64,000 nucleotides of DNA, from the NCBI RefSeq assembly GCF_000445065.1, contig NZ_ATHO01000109.1, positions 1-64,000 of the forward strand. The letters are read 5' to 3'. The stretch comes from Sphingobium quisquiliarum P25 (GTDB lineage: Bacteria > Pseudomonadota > Alphaproteobacteria > Sphingomonadales > Sphingomonadaceae). Position 1 is the first letter of the stretch. Every line of letters begins with the position of its first letter. Position numbers and translations under genes: made by a program. Positions 45,130 through 53,670 of the stretch are shown here, in pieces. A model generated the notes under the pieces. That model was not told where the DNA came from, ran no database searches, and worked only from the letters and a program-made list of their open reading frames with translations.

Positions 45130-46049
45130 GGGCCATACTGATTGGCGCGGTCGAAAGTACGCGAATCGCCTTGCGCTGCCTTGCCGCCGCGCCGCGATGG
45201 GATCTTGCCGCCGTCTTCACCCTGCCCCTCGACCTTGCCAGCCGCCATTCCGACTTCATCGACCTGGCGGCGGAGACGGAAAAAGCGGGTTCCCGCATCG
45301 TGCGGGTGAAGAATATCAATTCGGAGGCCGCGCTGGCGGTGATCCACGACATCGCGCCCGATTATATCTTCGTCATCGGCTGGTCGCAGATTTGCGGCGA
45401 GCAGTTCATGGCGAGCGCGAAGCGCGGCGTGGTGGGCTATCACCCCGCCCCGCTGCCGCGCCTGCGGGGGCGGGCCGTGATCCCGTGGACGATCCTGCTG
45501 GACGAGCCGATTTCGGCGTCCTCCCTGTTCCTGATCGATGCGGGCGTGGACAGCGGACCGCTGCTCGCCCAGCGCTATTTCCACCTTGCGCCGGACGAGA
45601 CGGCGGCGACCCTCTATGCCAAGCATATGGCGAAGCTGGAGGAGATGCTGCCCGGCGTGCTGGACGATATCGCCAGCGGCGCGCCCGCCCTGTCCGTTCA
45701 GGATGAGCGTTGCGCGACCTATGCCGCGCGCAGGCGGCCCGAAGATGCGCTGATCGACTGGGCGCAACCGGCGTCGCTCATCTGGCGCTGCGTCAGGGCC
45801 TGCGGCGATCCCTATCCCGGAGCCTGGACGAGCCTGGGCGGCGATCGCATCACCATAGAAGCGGCGGTGCCCGTACCGCTTGGGCATCATGCCGCCGCCA
45901 TGTCCGGGCAGGTGGTCGAGCGCACGGGCGAGAGCTTCACCGTCAAATGCGGCGACGGACAGGGCCTGCGCGTCACGCAATGGCGCACGGCGCGGGAGGC
46001 TCCTTTGCCCAATCACGCCATTCTTGGCCGGGACGCGGCAGCGGCATGA
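45126..46049 (+). CDS. Formyltransferase-family protein, probable sugar N-formyltransferase
   Basis: ATG 45126 has AGGGAG 5 nt upstream and gives 307 aa. The N10-formyl-THF-dependent domain shows GVVGYHPAPLPRLRGRAVIPWTIL and LIDAGVDSGPLLAQ. The catalytic His and Asp are in place, but the Asn of the N-x-H motif (FNLH in ArnA) is Gly (VGYH); related sugar formyltransferase-like proteins also have GxHP, so this is probably a subgroup trait. A C-terminal OB-like domain follows (LIWRCVRACGDPYPGAWT). The likely reaction is N-formylation of the 4-amino sugar made by the dehydratase and aminotransferase. It overlaps both neighbours by 4 nt. Confidence 0.85.
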   Translation: MRAILIGAVESTRIALRCLAAAPRWDLAAVFTLPLDLASRHSDFIDLAAETEKAGSRIVRVKNINSEAALAVIHDIAPDYIFVIGWSQICGEQFMASAKRGVVGYHPAPLPRLRGRAVIPWTILLDEPISASSLFLIDAGVDSGPLLAQRYFHLAPDETAATLYAKHMAKLEEMLPGVLDDIASGAPALSVQDERCATYAARRRPEDALIDWAQPASLIWRCVRACGDPYPGAWTSLGGDRITIEAAVPVPLGHHAAAMSGQVVERTGESFTVKCGDGQGLRVTQWRTAREAPLPNHAILGRDAAAA

Positions 46050-46729
46050 GCATGATCGACACGATCCAGCGGGCCATGGTGATCGCGCCGCATCCCGACG
46101 ATGAAGTGCTGGGCTGCGGCGGCACCATCGCGCGGCTGGCGGCGCTGGGGCGGCATGTCGACGTGGTGATCGCGACGCGCGGCCATGCGCCCCGCTTCGA
46201 CACGGCGCAGGTGGAGCAGGTGCAGGCGGAAGCGCGCCGCGCCCATGCGCTGCTGGGCGTCGCGCGCACGCATTTCCTGGATTTTCCCGCCGCCGAACTG
46301 GACCGGGTGCCCCGCGCGGAGCTGAACGCCGGGATAGCCGCGCTGGTGGCGCAATGCCGCCCGGACACGCTGTTCCTGCCCTTTATGGGCGACCTACATT
46401 TCGACCATCATCTGGTGTTCGACGCCGCCATGGTCGCCGCGCGGCCGCTGGGCGCGCATTATCCAGCGCGCATTCTGGCCTATGAAACGGTGTCGGAAAC
46501 CAACTGGGCCGCGCCCTATCTCGCGCCGTCCTTCCAACCCAACATATTCGTGGACATCAGCAGCCATATCGCCCGCAAGATCGAAGCGTTCGGCTGTTTC
46601 GCGTCGCAGGTGCGGCCTTTCCCGAACGAGCGATCGGTCGAAACCCTGCGCGCGCTGGCCCAGGTGCGGGGAAGCTGCGTCAGCCGGGAAGCCGCCGAAG
46701 CCTTCATCCTGATCAGAGAGGTCGCCTGA
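46046..46729 (+). CDS. PIG-L-family deacetylase (LmbE-like)
   Basis: ATG 46046 overlaps the formyltransferase stop; the product is 227 aa. The zinc site motif VIAPHPDDEVLGCGG (HPDDE, about 12-26) and the downstream HFDHH (about 116-120) are intact, so it is probably active. These enzymes remove N-acetyl groups from GlcNAc-type sugars or similar substrates. In this operon it may free an amine on a sugar that is then formylated or otherwise acylated. No signal peptide is present, so it acts in the cytoplasm. Confidence 0.9.
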   Translation: MSMIDTIQRAMVIAPHPDDEVLGCGGTIARLAALGRHVDVVIATRGHAPRFDTAQVEQVQAEARRAHALLGVARTHFLDFPAAELDRVPRAELNAGIAALVAQCRPDTLFLPFMGDLHFDHHLVFDAAMVAARPLGAHYPARILAYETVSETNWAAPYLAPSFQPNIFVDISSHIARKIEAFGCFASQVRPFPNERSVETLRALAQVRGSCVSREAAEAFILIREVA

Positions 46730-46730
46730 C

Positions 46731-47768
46731 ATGGACCTGCCCGTCACCAGCCAGAGAGAAGGCGCCGCGCATGTGAGCACGGACCACGCCACGCCGCAGC
46801 CGGGCCGGTCGCTGCGCATGCTGTTGAGTTCGGCGGGCCGCCGCGTCGGATTGCTGCGCAGCTTCCGCGAAGCCGCGGCGGTGCTGGGCATAGGCCTCAG
46901 GCTCTACGCGTCGGACCTCATGCCGGAATGTAGCGCGGCCTGCGTCGAAGCGGACATGGGCCTCGCCGCTCCGCCTGCGGACAGCGAGGATTTCATCCCC
47001 GCCATGCTGGACATCTGCAAGCGCGAGCGGATCGGCCTGATCGTCCCCACGATCGACACCGAACTGATCGCCTATAGCGAGGCGCGGGACCGGTTCAGCG
47101 CGATCGGCTGCCAGGTCGCGGTGAGCGATCCTGCGCTGGTCCACATGGCGCGCGACAAGCTGGCGACGGCGCGATTCCTGTCGGACGCTGGCATCCCCTC
47201 CCCCGCGACCGTCGCGCTGGAGGATGTTCTGGACGGCCGGAGTGACCTTTCCCTGCCGCTGCTCGCCAAGCCGCGTCACGGCAGTTCCAGCCGCGGCATC
47301 ATGATGGTGGAGGAACGCGGCCAACTGGAGGCGCTGAGCCGGGCCGAGCCCTATATATTGCAGCAATTCCTGTATGGGCGGGAATTCACCGTCAGCCTCT
47401 ATTTCGACGGTGCGGGGAGGATGCGATGCGCCGTCCCGCACGAGCGGCTGCGCGTGCGGTCGGGCGAGGTGGAAAAGGGCGTCACCCTGCGCAATCCGCT
47501 GTTGCAGGACATGGCGTGGCGGCTGGGACAGGCGCTGCAAGGCGCGCGCGGGGCGATGTGCTTCCAGGCGCGCATGGACGAGGACGGCGGCGCTTCGATA
47601 TTCGAAATCAACGCCCGGTTCGGCGGCGGCTATCCACTGGCCCACAGGGCAGGCGCGCGCTTCAGCCAGTGGCTGCTGGAGGAGCGGCTGGGGCTGCCCT
47701 GCACCGCCGGGGACGATTGGCGCGAGGACGTGCTGATGCTGCGTTTCGACGATGCTGTCTTCATCTGA
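46731..47768 (+). CDS. ATP-grasp-domain protein (carbamoyl-phosphate synthase-like)
   Basis: The product is 345 aa. After an extra N-terminal stretch the pre-ATP-grasp domain begins MLLSSAGRRVGLLRSFREAA (about 31-50), then IGLIVPTIDTELIAYSE. The ATP-grasp core shows LLAKPRHGSSSRGIMMV (Lys and Gly loop), ILQQFLYGREFTVSLYFDG and FEINARFGGGYPLAHRAGA (Mg2+/ATP ligands). Such enzymes ligate a carboxylate to an amine or thiol through an acyl-phosphate. Together with the amino-sugar genes it could attach an amino acid or other acid to a sugar amine. It overlaps the HAD gene by 17 nt. Confidence 0.87.
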   Translation: MDLPVTSQREGAAHVSTDHATPQPGRSLRMLLSSAGRRVGLLRSFREAAAVLGIGLRLYASDLMPECSAACVEADMGLAAPPADSEDFIPAMLDICKRERIGLIVPTIDTELIAYSEARDRFSAIGCQVAVSDPALVHMARDKLATARFLSDAGIPSPATVALEDVLDGRSDLSLPLLAKPRHGSSSRGIMMVEERGQLEALSRAEPYILQQFLYGREFTVSLYFDGAGRMRCAVPHERLRVRSGEVEKGVTLRNPLLQDMAWRLGQALQGARGAMCFQARMDEDGGASIFEINARFGGGYPLAHRAGARFSQWLLEERLGLPCTAGDDWREDVLMLRFDDAVFI

Positions 47769-48447
47769 CAGGCCCGGCGCATATCGGGGGCGGTTCGACC
47801 GCGTCATCATATTCGATCTGGACGACACGCTCTATCTGGAGCGCGACTATGTCCTGAGCGGCCTGCAAGCCGTGGGCCTGTGGGCGCGCGCCATATTGGG
47901 GCTCGACGGCCTCGGCAGGGTGATGCGCGAGCGGTTCGAGGCGGGGCATCGCACCCGCATCTTCGACGACAGCCTGCGGGACATGGGGCTGGAGCCGCAT
48001 CCGCACCTCATCGCGCGCATGCTCACCGCCTACCGGCAGCATCGGCCCAGCATCCGGCTTGCGCCCGATGCGGAACAATTCCTTGCCCGCCGCGATCCCG
48101 CGACCGGGTTCGCCGTGATCACCGATGGTTTCCTGGACGCGCAAAGGCGGAAGATAAGGGCCCTGGCCCTGTACCAGCGCGGCGTTCATCTGGGCGTCTG
48201 CACCGACCGCTGGGGCAGGGAATGCTGGAAGCCCAACCCACGCGCCTTCCAGCATATCGAACATATTTTCGGCCGTTCAGGCGGGGCGCTGACCTATGTC
48301 GCGGACAATCCGTCCAAGGATTTCACCGCGCCGCGCGCCATGGGCTGGGACACGGTGCAGATCGCCCGGCCCAACCGCATCCATGATCGCATCCATCCCG
48401 ACCGCGTCGATGCTGACAGGATCATCGAAACCCTGGAGGAGTTTTAA
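47752..48447 (+). CDS. HAD-family hydrolase
   Basis: The product is 231 aa. The motifs are in order: IIFDLDDTLY (nucleophile and acid Asp, about 19-28), ITDG (Thr), WKPNPRAF (Lys) and YVADNPSKDF (acidic motif IV). It is a cytosolic phosphatase of the phosphoglycolate phosphatase type. It overlaps the ATP-grasp gene. This ATP-grasp/HAD pair may act on one small phosphorylated intermediate of the exopolysaccharide pathway; the substrate is not evident. The cluster ends here, 56 nt before the converging bamE gene. Confidence 0.9.
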   Translation: MLSSSDRPGAYRGRFDRVIIFDLDDTLYLERDYVLSGLQAVGLWARAILGLDGLGRVMRERFEAGHRTRIFDDSLRDMGLEPHPHLIARMLTAYRQHRPSIRLAPDAEQFLARRDPATGFAVITDGFLDAQRRKIRALALYQRGVHLGVCTDRWGRECWKPNPRAFQHIEHIFGRSGGALTYVADNPSKDFTAPRAMGWDTVQIARPNRIHDRIHPDRVDADRIIETLEEF

Positions 48448-48503
48448 GGCGAGAGCTGACTTTGGCGAAGCTTAACCATGCTCCCCATTGATCAGGGCAA
48501 AGC

Positions 48504-49022
48504 CTAGCTGCCGTTCGGGCCGCCGCCAGTGTTGCTGCCGCCGCCACCCATGCCGCCCATGCCGCCAGCGCCCACCGCGCCGATATTGCCGAAAATCTCG
48601 TCCAGCAGGCTGCGATGGCGGCCCAGCGTCGGCGTCTTGTCGCCAGAGGGCGAGATTCTGGCGACCTGTTCCAGGCCCATGCGGTCGACCGCCGTCACAT
48701 TGCCCGCCGCGTCGAAGCGGACGCGAAGGACGGTCTGCGCCACGGGCTTGGGATTGGAAAAGGCGAGCGCACGCATGTCACGCGACACATAATACCAGTC
48801 CTGATCGCCGAACTGGGCGGCGAAGGTCGGGCGGCCCAGCGTGCCTTCCACCGACGCGCGGTTGTCGATGCCCGGCTGGATGGAATCGACCAGCAGCTTG
48901 TCGACCTGATACCCCTGATGGGTGCGGATGCGGGTGCAGCCCGACATCCCCAGCGCAAGCGCCACAAGGCCCCCCGCGAGCAAGAGCCGCCCGCTGCGGG
49001 ACTGTCGGCTGAACTGGCGCAT
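48504..49022 (-). CDS. bamE: BamE (SmpA/OmlA) outer-membrane assembly lipoprotein
   Basis: ATG 49022 with AGGAG upstream gives 172 aa with a lipobox (ALGMSGC). The SmpA/OmlA domain shows HQGYQVDKLLVDSIQPGID, RASVEGTLGRPTFA and DWYYVSRDMRALAF, as in BamE of alphaproteobacteria. It is part of the BAM complex that folds outer-membrane beta-barrels such as those at 7944 and 41445. The C-terminus is an unusual Gly/Met-rich tail (GAGGMGGMGGGGSNTGGG). It is divergent from the bc1 chaperone gene. Confidence 0.92.
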   Translation of the reverse strand: MRQFSRQSRSGRLLLAGGLVALALGMSGCTRIRTHQGYQVDKLLVDSIQPGIDNRASVEGTLGRPTFAAQFGDQDWYYVSRDMRALAFSNPKPVAQTVLRVRFDAAGNVTAVDRMGLEQVARISPSGDKTPTLGRHRSLLDEIFGNIGAVGAGGMGGMGGGGSNTGGGPNGS

Positions 49023-49163
49023 GCACTTCTCCTGCCGGGACGGGCCCCGGAAATCCTTAAAGCTGACGCCGCCATTGCATCGGGCGGCCCGCCGATCAAT
49101 ATGGAATTGAGCGGACCCCGGCAAGAGGGGCCTCGTTCGGTTCAGCCAGGAAACGTCCACGTC

Positions 49164-49679
49164 ATGCCCAACCTCTTCCGGCGCCTGTTCGCAAGCCGCG
49201 ATCCCAAGGATGCGATGCAGCCGCTATACAACGCCATCGTTCAGGAAGGCCGCGAGCCGCACTGGTATCTGCAAGGCGAGGTTCCCGACACGATCGACGG
49301 CCGGTTCGACATGATCGTCGCCATCCTCGCCCAGGTGCTGATGCGGCTCGAAAGCCTGAACGCGGCGCAGGAAAGCGTGTGGCTGACCGAATTGTTCGTC
49401 GACGACATGGACGGGCAGTTGCGGCAGGAAGGCATTGGCGACGTCGTGGTGGGCAAGCATATCGGGCGGATGGTGAGCGCGCTGGGCGGGCGGCTTTCCG
49501 CCTATCGCGAAGCCCTGTCAGGGGAAGCGGAATTGAGCGAGGCGCTGGCGCGCAACCTTTATCGTGGCGCGCCTCCATCGGCCGATGCGCTTGCGCATGT
49601 CGAATCGCGGCTGCGCGCGCGCTGGGTCCGGCTTGGCGCGATGACGCGCGACGCGCTCATGGCGGGAGAGCTGGGATGA
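49164..49679 (+). CDS. Ubiquinol-cytochrome c chaperone (CBP3/UQCC1 family)
   Basis: From ATG 49164 the product is 171 aa. The domain pattern is MPNLFRRLFASRD, PLYNAIVQEGREPHWYL, VPDTIDGRFDMIVAILAQVL, SVWLTELFVDDMDGQLR and GIGDVVVGKHIGRMVSALGGR. The family helps assemble cytochrome b of the bc1 complex and is widespread in alphaproteobacteria and mitochondria. A longer upstream reading frame exists but overlaps bamE and lacks homology. It overlaps the YceD gene by 4 nt. Confidence 0.93.
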   Translation: MPNLFRRLFASRDPKDAMQPLYNAIVQEGREPHWYLQGEVPDTIDGRFDMIVAILAQVLMRLESLNAAQESVWLTELFVDDMDGQLRQEGIGDVVVGKHIGRMVSALGGRLSAYREALSGEAELSEALARNLYRGAPPSADALAHVESRLRARWVRLGAMTRDALMAGELG

Positions 49680-50206
49680 CCGCGCCCGCACCGGAATTTT
49701 CCCGCCCCGTCCGCGCCGATCAGCTTGCCCGCCATGCGCAGGGCGTGACCATCAGCGCCGAACCCGCCGAACGCGAGGCGCTGGCGCGGCGCTTCAACCT
49801 TCTGAGCCTGGACCGGCTGGAGGCGGAATATGGGCTGACCGAGGAAGCGGGCGGCATTTTGGCGCGCGGCCATGTGCGCGCGGAACTGACGCAGCCCTGC
49901 GTCGCGACCGGCCTGCCCGTGCCCGAAAGCATCGACACCGACTTCCTGCTGCGCTTCGTCGCCGAAAGCGGGACCGGAGAAGAAGGCGAGGAGCTGGAGA
50001 TCGATTCGGACGATTGCGACGTCATCGGCTTTGACGGGCAGGTCATCGACATGGGCGAGGCGGTCGCCGAAACCATGGCGCTGGCGATGACGCCCTATCC
50101 CCGATCGCCGGACGCCGACGCCTATCTGCGAGACGCGGGGGTGCTGACGGAGGAGCAGGCAAGCCCCTTCGCCGCGCTGCTGTCGCTCCAGAACAAGAAG
50201 AAATGA
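49676..50206 (+). CDS. yceD: YceD family (DUF177) protein
   Basis: ATG 49676 overlaps the chaperone stop; the product is 176 aa. It shows the DUF177 pattern RGHVRAELTQPCVATGLPVPESIDTDF with a Cys and an acidic stretch (EEGEELEIDSDDCD), then DMGEAVAETMALAMTPYPRSPDA. YceD is linked to 23S rRNA/ribosome assembly in other bacteria, often encoded beside rpmF. Here it follows the bc1 chaperone, as is common in sphingomonads. Confidence 0.9.
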   Translation: MTAPAPEFSRPVRADQLARHAQGVTISAEPAEREALARRFNLLSLDRLEAEYGLTEEAGGILARGHVRAELTQPCVATGLPVPESIDTDFLLRFVAESGTGEEGEELEIDSDDCDVIGFDGQVIDMGEAVAETMALAMTPYPRSPDADAYLRDAGVLTEEQASPFAALLSLQNKKK

Positions 50207-50271
50207 TCGGCGCGTCCGCTTACCCCCTTCCACATTTTCCCTGCGACGCGGTTGTGCCATAGTCGCGCGCC

Positions 50272-51360
50272 ATGGAACCTCCGGCGGCTGGCACGCGCAA
50301 GATCATCCATATCGACATGGATGCCTTCTACGCATCGGTCGAGCAGCGCGACGACCCTTCCCTGCGCGGCAAGCCCATCGCAGTGGGCGGCGGCGGGCCG
50401 CGCGGGGTGGTGGCCACGGCCAGCTATGAAGCGCGTGTGTTCGGGGTGAAATCCGCCATGCCCGGCGCGCGGGCGCGGCGGCTGTGCCCGGACCTGCTGT
50501 TCGTGAAGCCCCGGTTCGACGTGTACCGCGCCGTTTCAACGCAGGTGCGGGGCATTTTCGCCCGCTTCACCGACATCATCCAGCCCCTCTCCCTGGACGA
50601 AGCCTATCTGGACGTGACCAGCAACAAGCCCGGCATCGCGTCCGCCACGGTGATCGCGCAGGAAATCCGCCGCATGATCCGGGAGGAAACCGGCCTCACC
50701 GCGTCGGCGGGCGTGTCCTACAACAAGCTGATCGCCAAGCTGGCGTCGGATCAGAACAAGCCAGACGGGCTGTGCGTCGTCCGGCCGGGGGACGGGATGG
50801 CGTTCATGGCCAAGATGCCGGTCCGCCGCATCCACGGCGTAGGCCCGGTGACCGCGCGGCGGATGCAGGCGCTGGGCATAGAAACCGGGGCGGACCTGCG
50901 CGCCCGTGACCTGCCCTTCCTGCAACAGCATTTCGGCAGCGCCGCCGATTTCTACTATCGCGCCGCGCGGGGCGAGGATCACCGGCTGGTCCATGAACGG
51001 CAGGAGCGCAAGTCCGTCAGTGTGGAGGACACGTTTTTCGACGATCTGGTCACGGAGGATGCGCTGGTCGCCGAGGTTGACCGCATCGCCGCCAATCTGT
51101 GGGGCAGGATTGAAAAAAGCAGCGCCTATGGCCGCACCGTGGTCCTGAAAATCAAGTTCGCCGACTTCCGCATCATCACCCGCTCGAAAAGCTTCGCCGC
51201 GCCGGTGCGTTCACCCGGCCTGCTGGCGCAAACGGGCCGCGCCCTGCTCCAGGCGCAACTGCCGCTGCGCATGGGTGCGCGGCTGCTGGGTCTGGGCGTC
51301 CACAATCTCGATCATCAGGAAGGCAGTGAAGAAGGCCCGCAACTCAGCCTTCTCCTCTAG
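50272..51360 (+). CDS. dinB: DNA polymerase IV (Y-family translesion polymerase)
   Basis: The product is 362 aa, full length for DinB. Catalytic motifs: IIHIDMDAFYASVEQRDDP (first Asp ligand, about 11-29), AVGGGGPRGVVATASYEAR, LSLDEAYLDVT (second acidic pair, about 104-114) and SAGVSYNKLIAKLASDQNKP. The helix-hairpin-helix region (RIHGVGPVTARRM) and the little-finger domain follow. It performs error-prone bypass synthesis under DNA damage. The start lacks a strong Shine-Dalgarno. It converges with the EipA-like gene 4 nt away. Confidence 0.96.
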   Translation: MEPPAAGTRKIIHIDMDAFYASVEQRDDPSLRGKPIAVGGGGPRGVVATASYEARVFGVKSAMPGARARRLCPDLLFVKPRFDVYRAVSTQVRGIFARFTDIIQPLSLDEAYLDVTSNKPGIASATVIAQEIRRMIREETGLTASAGVSYNKLIAKLASDQNKPDGLCVVRPGDGMAFMAKMPVRRIHGVGPVTARRMQALGIETGADLRARDLPFLQQHFGSAADFYYRAARGEDHRLVHERQERKSVSVEDTFFDDLVTEDALVAEVDRIAANLWGRIEKSSAYGRTVVLKIKFADFRIITRSKSFAAPVRSPGLLAQTGRALLQAQLPLRMGARLLGLGVHNLDHQEGSEEGPQLSLLL

Positions 51361-51364
51361 CGGC

Positions 51365-52174
51365 TCAGAAGGGCAGCCAGTTCCGCTTTTCGGTGAACTT
51401 CATATAACCCGCATTGACGCCAAGCCGGTAGCCGACGCCAAGCCGGATCGGGATGAGCACGACGCTGCCCCAGCGCAGATAGCTGGCGGTGAAGCCTCCC
51501 ACCAGATAGGCCGTGCCCTCCGCCGCCGGGAAGCGATGGTAAAGGTCCTGCGTGTCGTAGAGATTATAGACGAGCACGAAGGTATTGGCCGCGTTGCCGC
51601 CCACGTCGAAACCGATCGACGGGCCGGTCCAATATACCTGACGCGCGCCTTCCACCTTGTGGTTGAGCGTGCCCGATCCGTAGCGCAGGCCGACGACGAA
51701 CGCGCCGGACGCCTCCCGCCCGGCGATATAGGCATTGGGGCGGCCCTGATCCTTCAGGATCTTCTCGATAATGCCTGCCAGACGCTCCGCTCCCTTGCCG
51801 AACACGCCTTCGGCCGCGCCGATCAGATCGTCTTCCTGATAGGATTCGCTCGCCGCCGGAGCAGCGGGCGGGGAATTGGCGGTGACGGGCGCGCCGGTCG
51901 CCGTGCTGCCCGACGTGACCGGCGGCGGCGCGGCGGGATCGGTCGTCGTCTGCGCGGGCGGAACGCTGGTATCGACGCCGGGATCGGTGGGCGTGCTGTT
52001 CTGCGGCGGCACCGGGGCGAGATCGGCATCGATCGCCGTATTGGGATCGACGGTGCGCACCTGCGCCTGCGCCGCGACAGGCGCCAGCGCGACCCCGCCA
52101 ATCGCCAGAGCCACCGCGCCCATGCGCGTGATGCGCGCCGCCGCCCGCTTCATCGTCCCGATCATCCCCGCCAT
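51365..52174 (-). CDS. EipA-family (DUF1134) envelope protein
   Basis: Several in-frame Met codons make the start uncertain (52201, 52174, or nearer the signal peptide); 52174 is used, giving 269 aa. A signal peptide (VALAIGGVALAPVAAQAQ) precedes a Pro/Thr/Ala-rich linker. The DUF1134 domain follows: ESYQEDDLIGAAEGVFGKGAE, AFVVGLRYGSGTL, YWTGPSIGFDVGGNAANTF and GTAYLVGGFTASYLRWG. EipA is a periplasmic envelope-integrity protein in Brucella and relatives. The monocistronic gene converges with dinB. Confidence 0.88.
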   Translation of the reverse strand: MAGMIGTMKRAAARITRMGAVALAIGGVALAPVAAQAQVRTVDPNTAIDADLAPVPPQNSTPTDPGVDTSVPPAQTTTDPAAPPPVTSGSTATGAPVTANSPPAAPAASESYQEDDLIGAAEGVFGKGAERLAGIIEKILKDQGRPNAYIAGREASGAFVVGLRYGSGTLNHKVEGARQVYWTGPSIGFDVGGNAANTFVLVYNLYDTQDLYHRFPAAEGTAYLVGGFTASYLRWGSVVLIPIRLGVGYRLGVNAGYMKFTEKRNWLPF

Positions 52175-52399
52175 GCCCCCATCTGCCCGCTCGTCAATCA
52201 TCCGGCAGATTATCCGGGTTCAAGCTGAAACGACAATGAACGAACGGTGACCGGAGTCGATTCCGCGCCGGAACGAATCGTCTAAAGGCCGACACGCCAA
52301 TTTTCGTGCCAGAGGACCGTTGCCATGCACGAAAGCCGCCGCTATAGCCCAATTCGCCTAGCCGCTGTCCCGCCTCAAGCGGGCGTTCAGGCCATGTTT

Positions 52400-52492
52400 G
52401 GAGACGTGGGTGAGTGGCTGAAACCAACGGTTTGCTAAACCGTCGTACTGGTAAATCCGGTACCGAGGGTTCGAATCCCTCCGTCTCCGCCA
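52400..52492 (+). tRNA. tRNA-Ser (GCU anticodon)
   Basis: GGAGACG (52400-52406) pairs with CGTCTCC (52482-52488). Anticodon stem-loop ACGGT-TTGCTAA-ACCGT gives anticodon GCT. The long variable arm, T-loop GGTTCGAATCC and an encoded CCA end fit a 93-nt serine tRNA reading AGC/AGU. The DNA downstream changes to a mosaic of mobile genes, so this tRNA is a likely integration site. Confidence 0.96.
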
Positions 52493-53018
52493 GCTAGTCT
52501 CAAGATACCGCTACGTTACGAGATTTCGCCGAAATACGGCGCGAACCCGCGTGCATTCACTTTGCTTCGGTAGCGGGGAGAGTCCGGTCAGGACGAACAA
52601 TGGCAGACTCTGCGCGACATTCTCTGCTGCCCCAGGCAGCAGTACGGAATGCCGGCACTCCCTTACAGCAGGCGTCACCGGGGGCTTGGTGCGGGTCTGG
52701 CGGCACGCGCGCTCCCACGAGCCGCCCCAGCCGATGATCCCTATGGTCAGGCACCTGGCCAAGCCGTCGGCGGTCATTTCATCATCATTTTTTTGAAGCG
52801 CCGGGATCACGCAAAACTGCGGCACAGATCAGCATAAACTTCGGCAATTCCTCGATTTTTTACATCTTTGCGGAAATCAGAGCCGGCTTTCATAACAGGC
52901 GAAAACAGGCTGCAGGATGCGGGCTTCTCCAAAATAAATTACGCAGAAACAGACAGATTTTTCCCTGTTTGGCGCGTTAATAATTTCGTCGAGTATCCCT
53001 GGGCGAGAATGGCGGAAT
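52493..53018. other. 526-bp region after tRNA-Ser, no clear gene
   Basis: Base composition falls to AT-rich at about 52780-53000. Minus-strand frames of up to 104 codons occur at 52511-52825 but have no ribosome binding site or recognised motif. It looks like degenerate island DNA next to the tRNA. Confidence 0.5.
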
Positions 53019-53303
53019 TCAGCCGTTTTCGCCAGTTAACGCGAGGCTCGCGCGTCGTTTGGCCGTCACGGAAAAGGGGCGCTCATACTCCAACGCCAGC
53101 TGCACCATCCGAATGAAGTCCATACACCATATCCGCCGCTGGCAGTTACCCGACGCGAGTTCCAGCAGTCGCGCCTCAAACGTCGTAACCGTTTCAGATT
53201 TGCCATTTTCGTTTCTGATTCGCACAGGCGCGTTTGCCCGCTCCAGGACCCAGCTCCGGAATGCATCGCTTGAAAGGTCCGACGAGGGGTCAATCCCCGC
53301 CAT
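53019..53303 (-). CDS. Hypothetical protein downstream of DUF5681 gene
   Basis: The product is 94 aa from ATG 53303, overlapping the DUF5681 gene by 14 nt, so translation is coupled. It contains SSDAFRSWVLERANAPVRI, TTFEARLLELA and FIRMVQLALEYERPFSV, a mostly helical composition. No family is recognised. Position at the end of a methyltransferase/DUF5681 operon suggests a prophage- or island-derived accessory protein. Confidence 0.6.
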   Translation of the reverse strand: MAGIDPSSDLSSDAFRSWVLERANAPVRIRNENGKSETVTTFEARLLELASGNCQRRIWCMDFIRMVQLALEYERPFSVTAKRRASLALTGENG

Positions 53304-53670
53304 GGTAATCAAACCTCGACTGCTCCGCACGCAGCCTTGCCTCCTCCCGCTCGCGCAGCTGCTCCGCCCTCCGCTCCGCCTCGCAGACCCGTTCCTCCTC
53401 CCGTTTCGCGCAATCAATCGCAATCCTGATGACCGAGCGGCATGCCAGAGGATTGGCCGATTTACCGGTCGCGAGGCTCGTGCAGTTGAACTCCAGCAGC
53501 GTCATGCGTTCACCTCCACCGCCCGAACTGACCTGCCTGTTCATGACACCAAGGATCACCTGATCGAGCTCGGCCAGCGTACGGAAACCGATCGGCTTCT
53601 TCTTCGGCCGACCCCTGCGGTTGCCTGACGTTCCCTTCGCGAACTGCCCCCTGTTCCCCGAAGCACTCAC
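53290..53670 (-). CDS. DUF5681 domain protein
   Basis: The product is 126 aa. The N-terminus has the DUF5681 signature GQFAKGTSGNRRGRPKKKP, a basic Gly/Arg stretch typical of small phage- and island-associated proteins. The C-terminal third is Glu/Arg-rich and probably coiled coil (EEERVCEAERRAEQLREREE). The start overlaps the stop of the methyltransferase gene by 4 nt. Function unknown; a DNA-binding role is suggested by the basic N-terminus and neighbours. Confidence 0.8.
   Translation of the reverse strand: MSASGNRGQFAKGTSGNRRGRPKKKPIGFRTLAELDQVILGVMNRQVSSGGGGERMTLLEFNCTSLATGKSANPLACRSVIRIAIDCAKREEERVCEAERRAEQLREREEARLRAEQSRFDYHGGD

Noticed and set aside
52400-52492. A second copy of the tRNA 3' end as island attachment site
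   Set aside because: I scanned the remaining 11.5 kb by eye for the TTCGAATCCCTCCGTCTCC segment and did not see a copy; it may lie beyond the window.
52511-52825. A 104-codon minus-strand ORF after tRNA-Ser
   Set aside because: No ribosome binding site, no recognisable domain and lies in degraded, compositionally mixed DNA.
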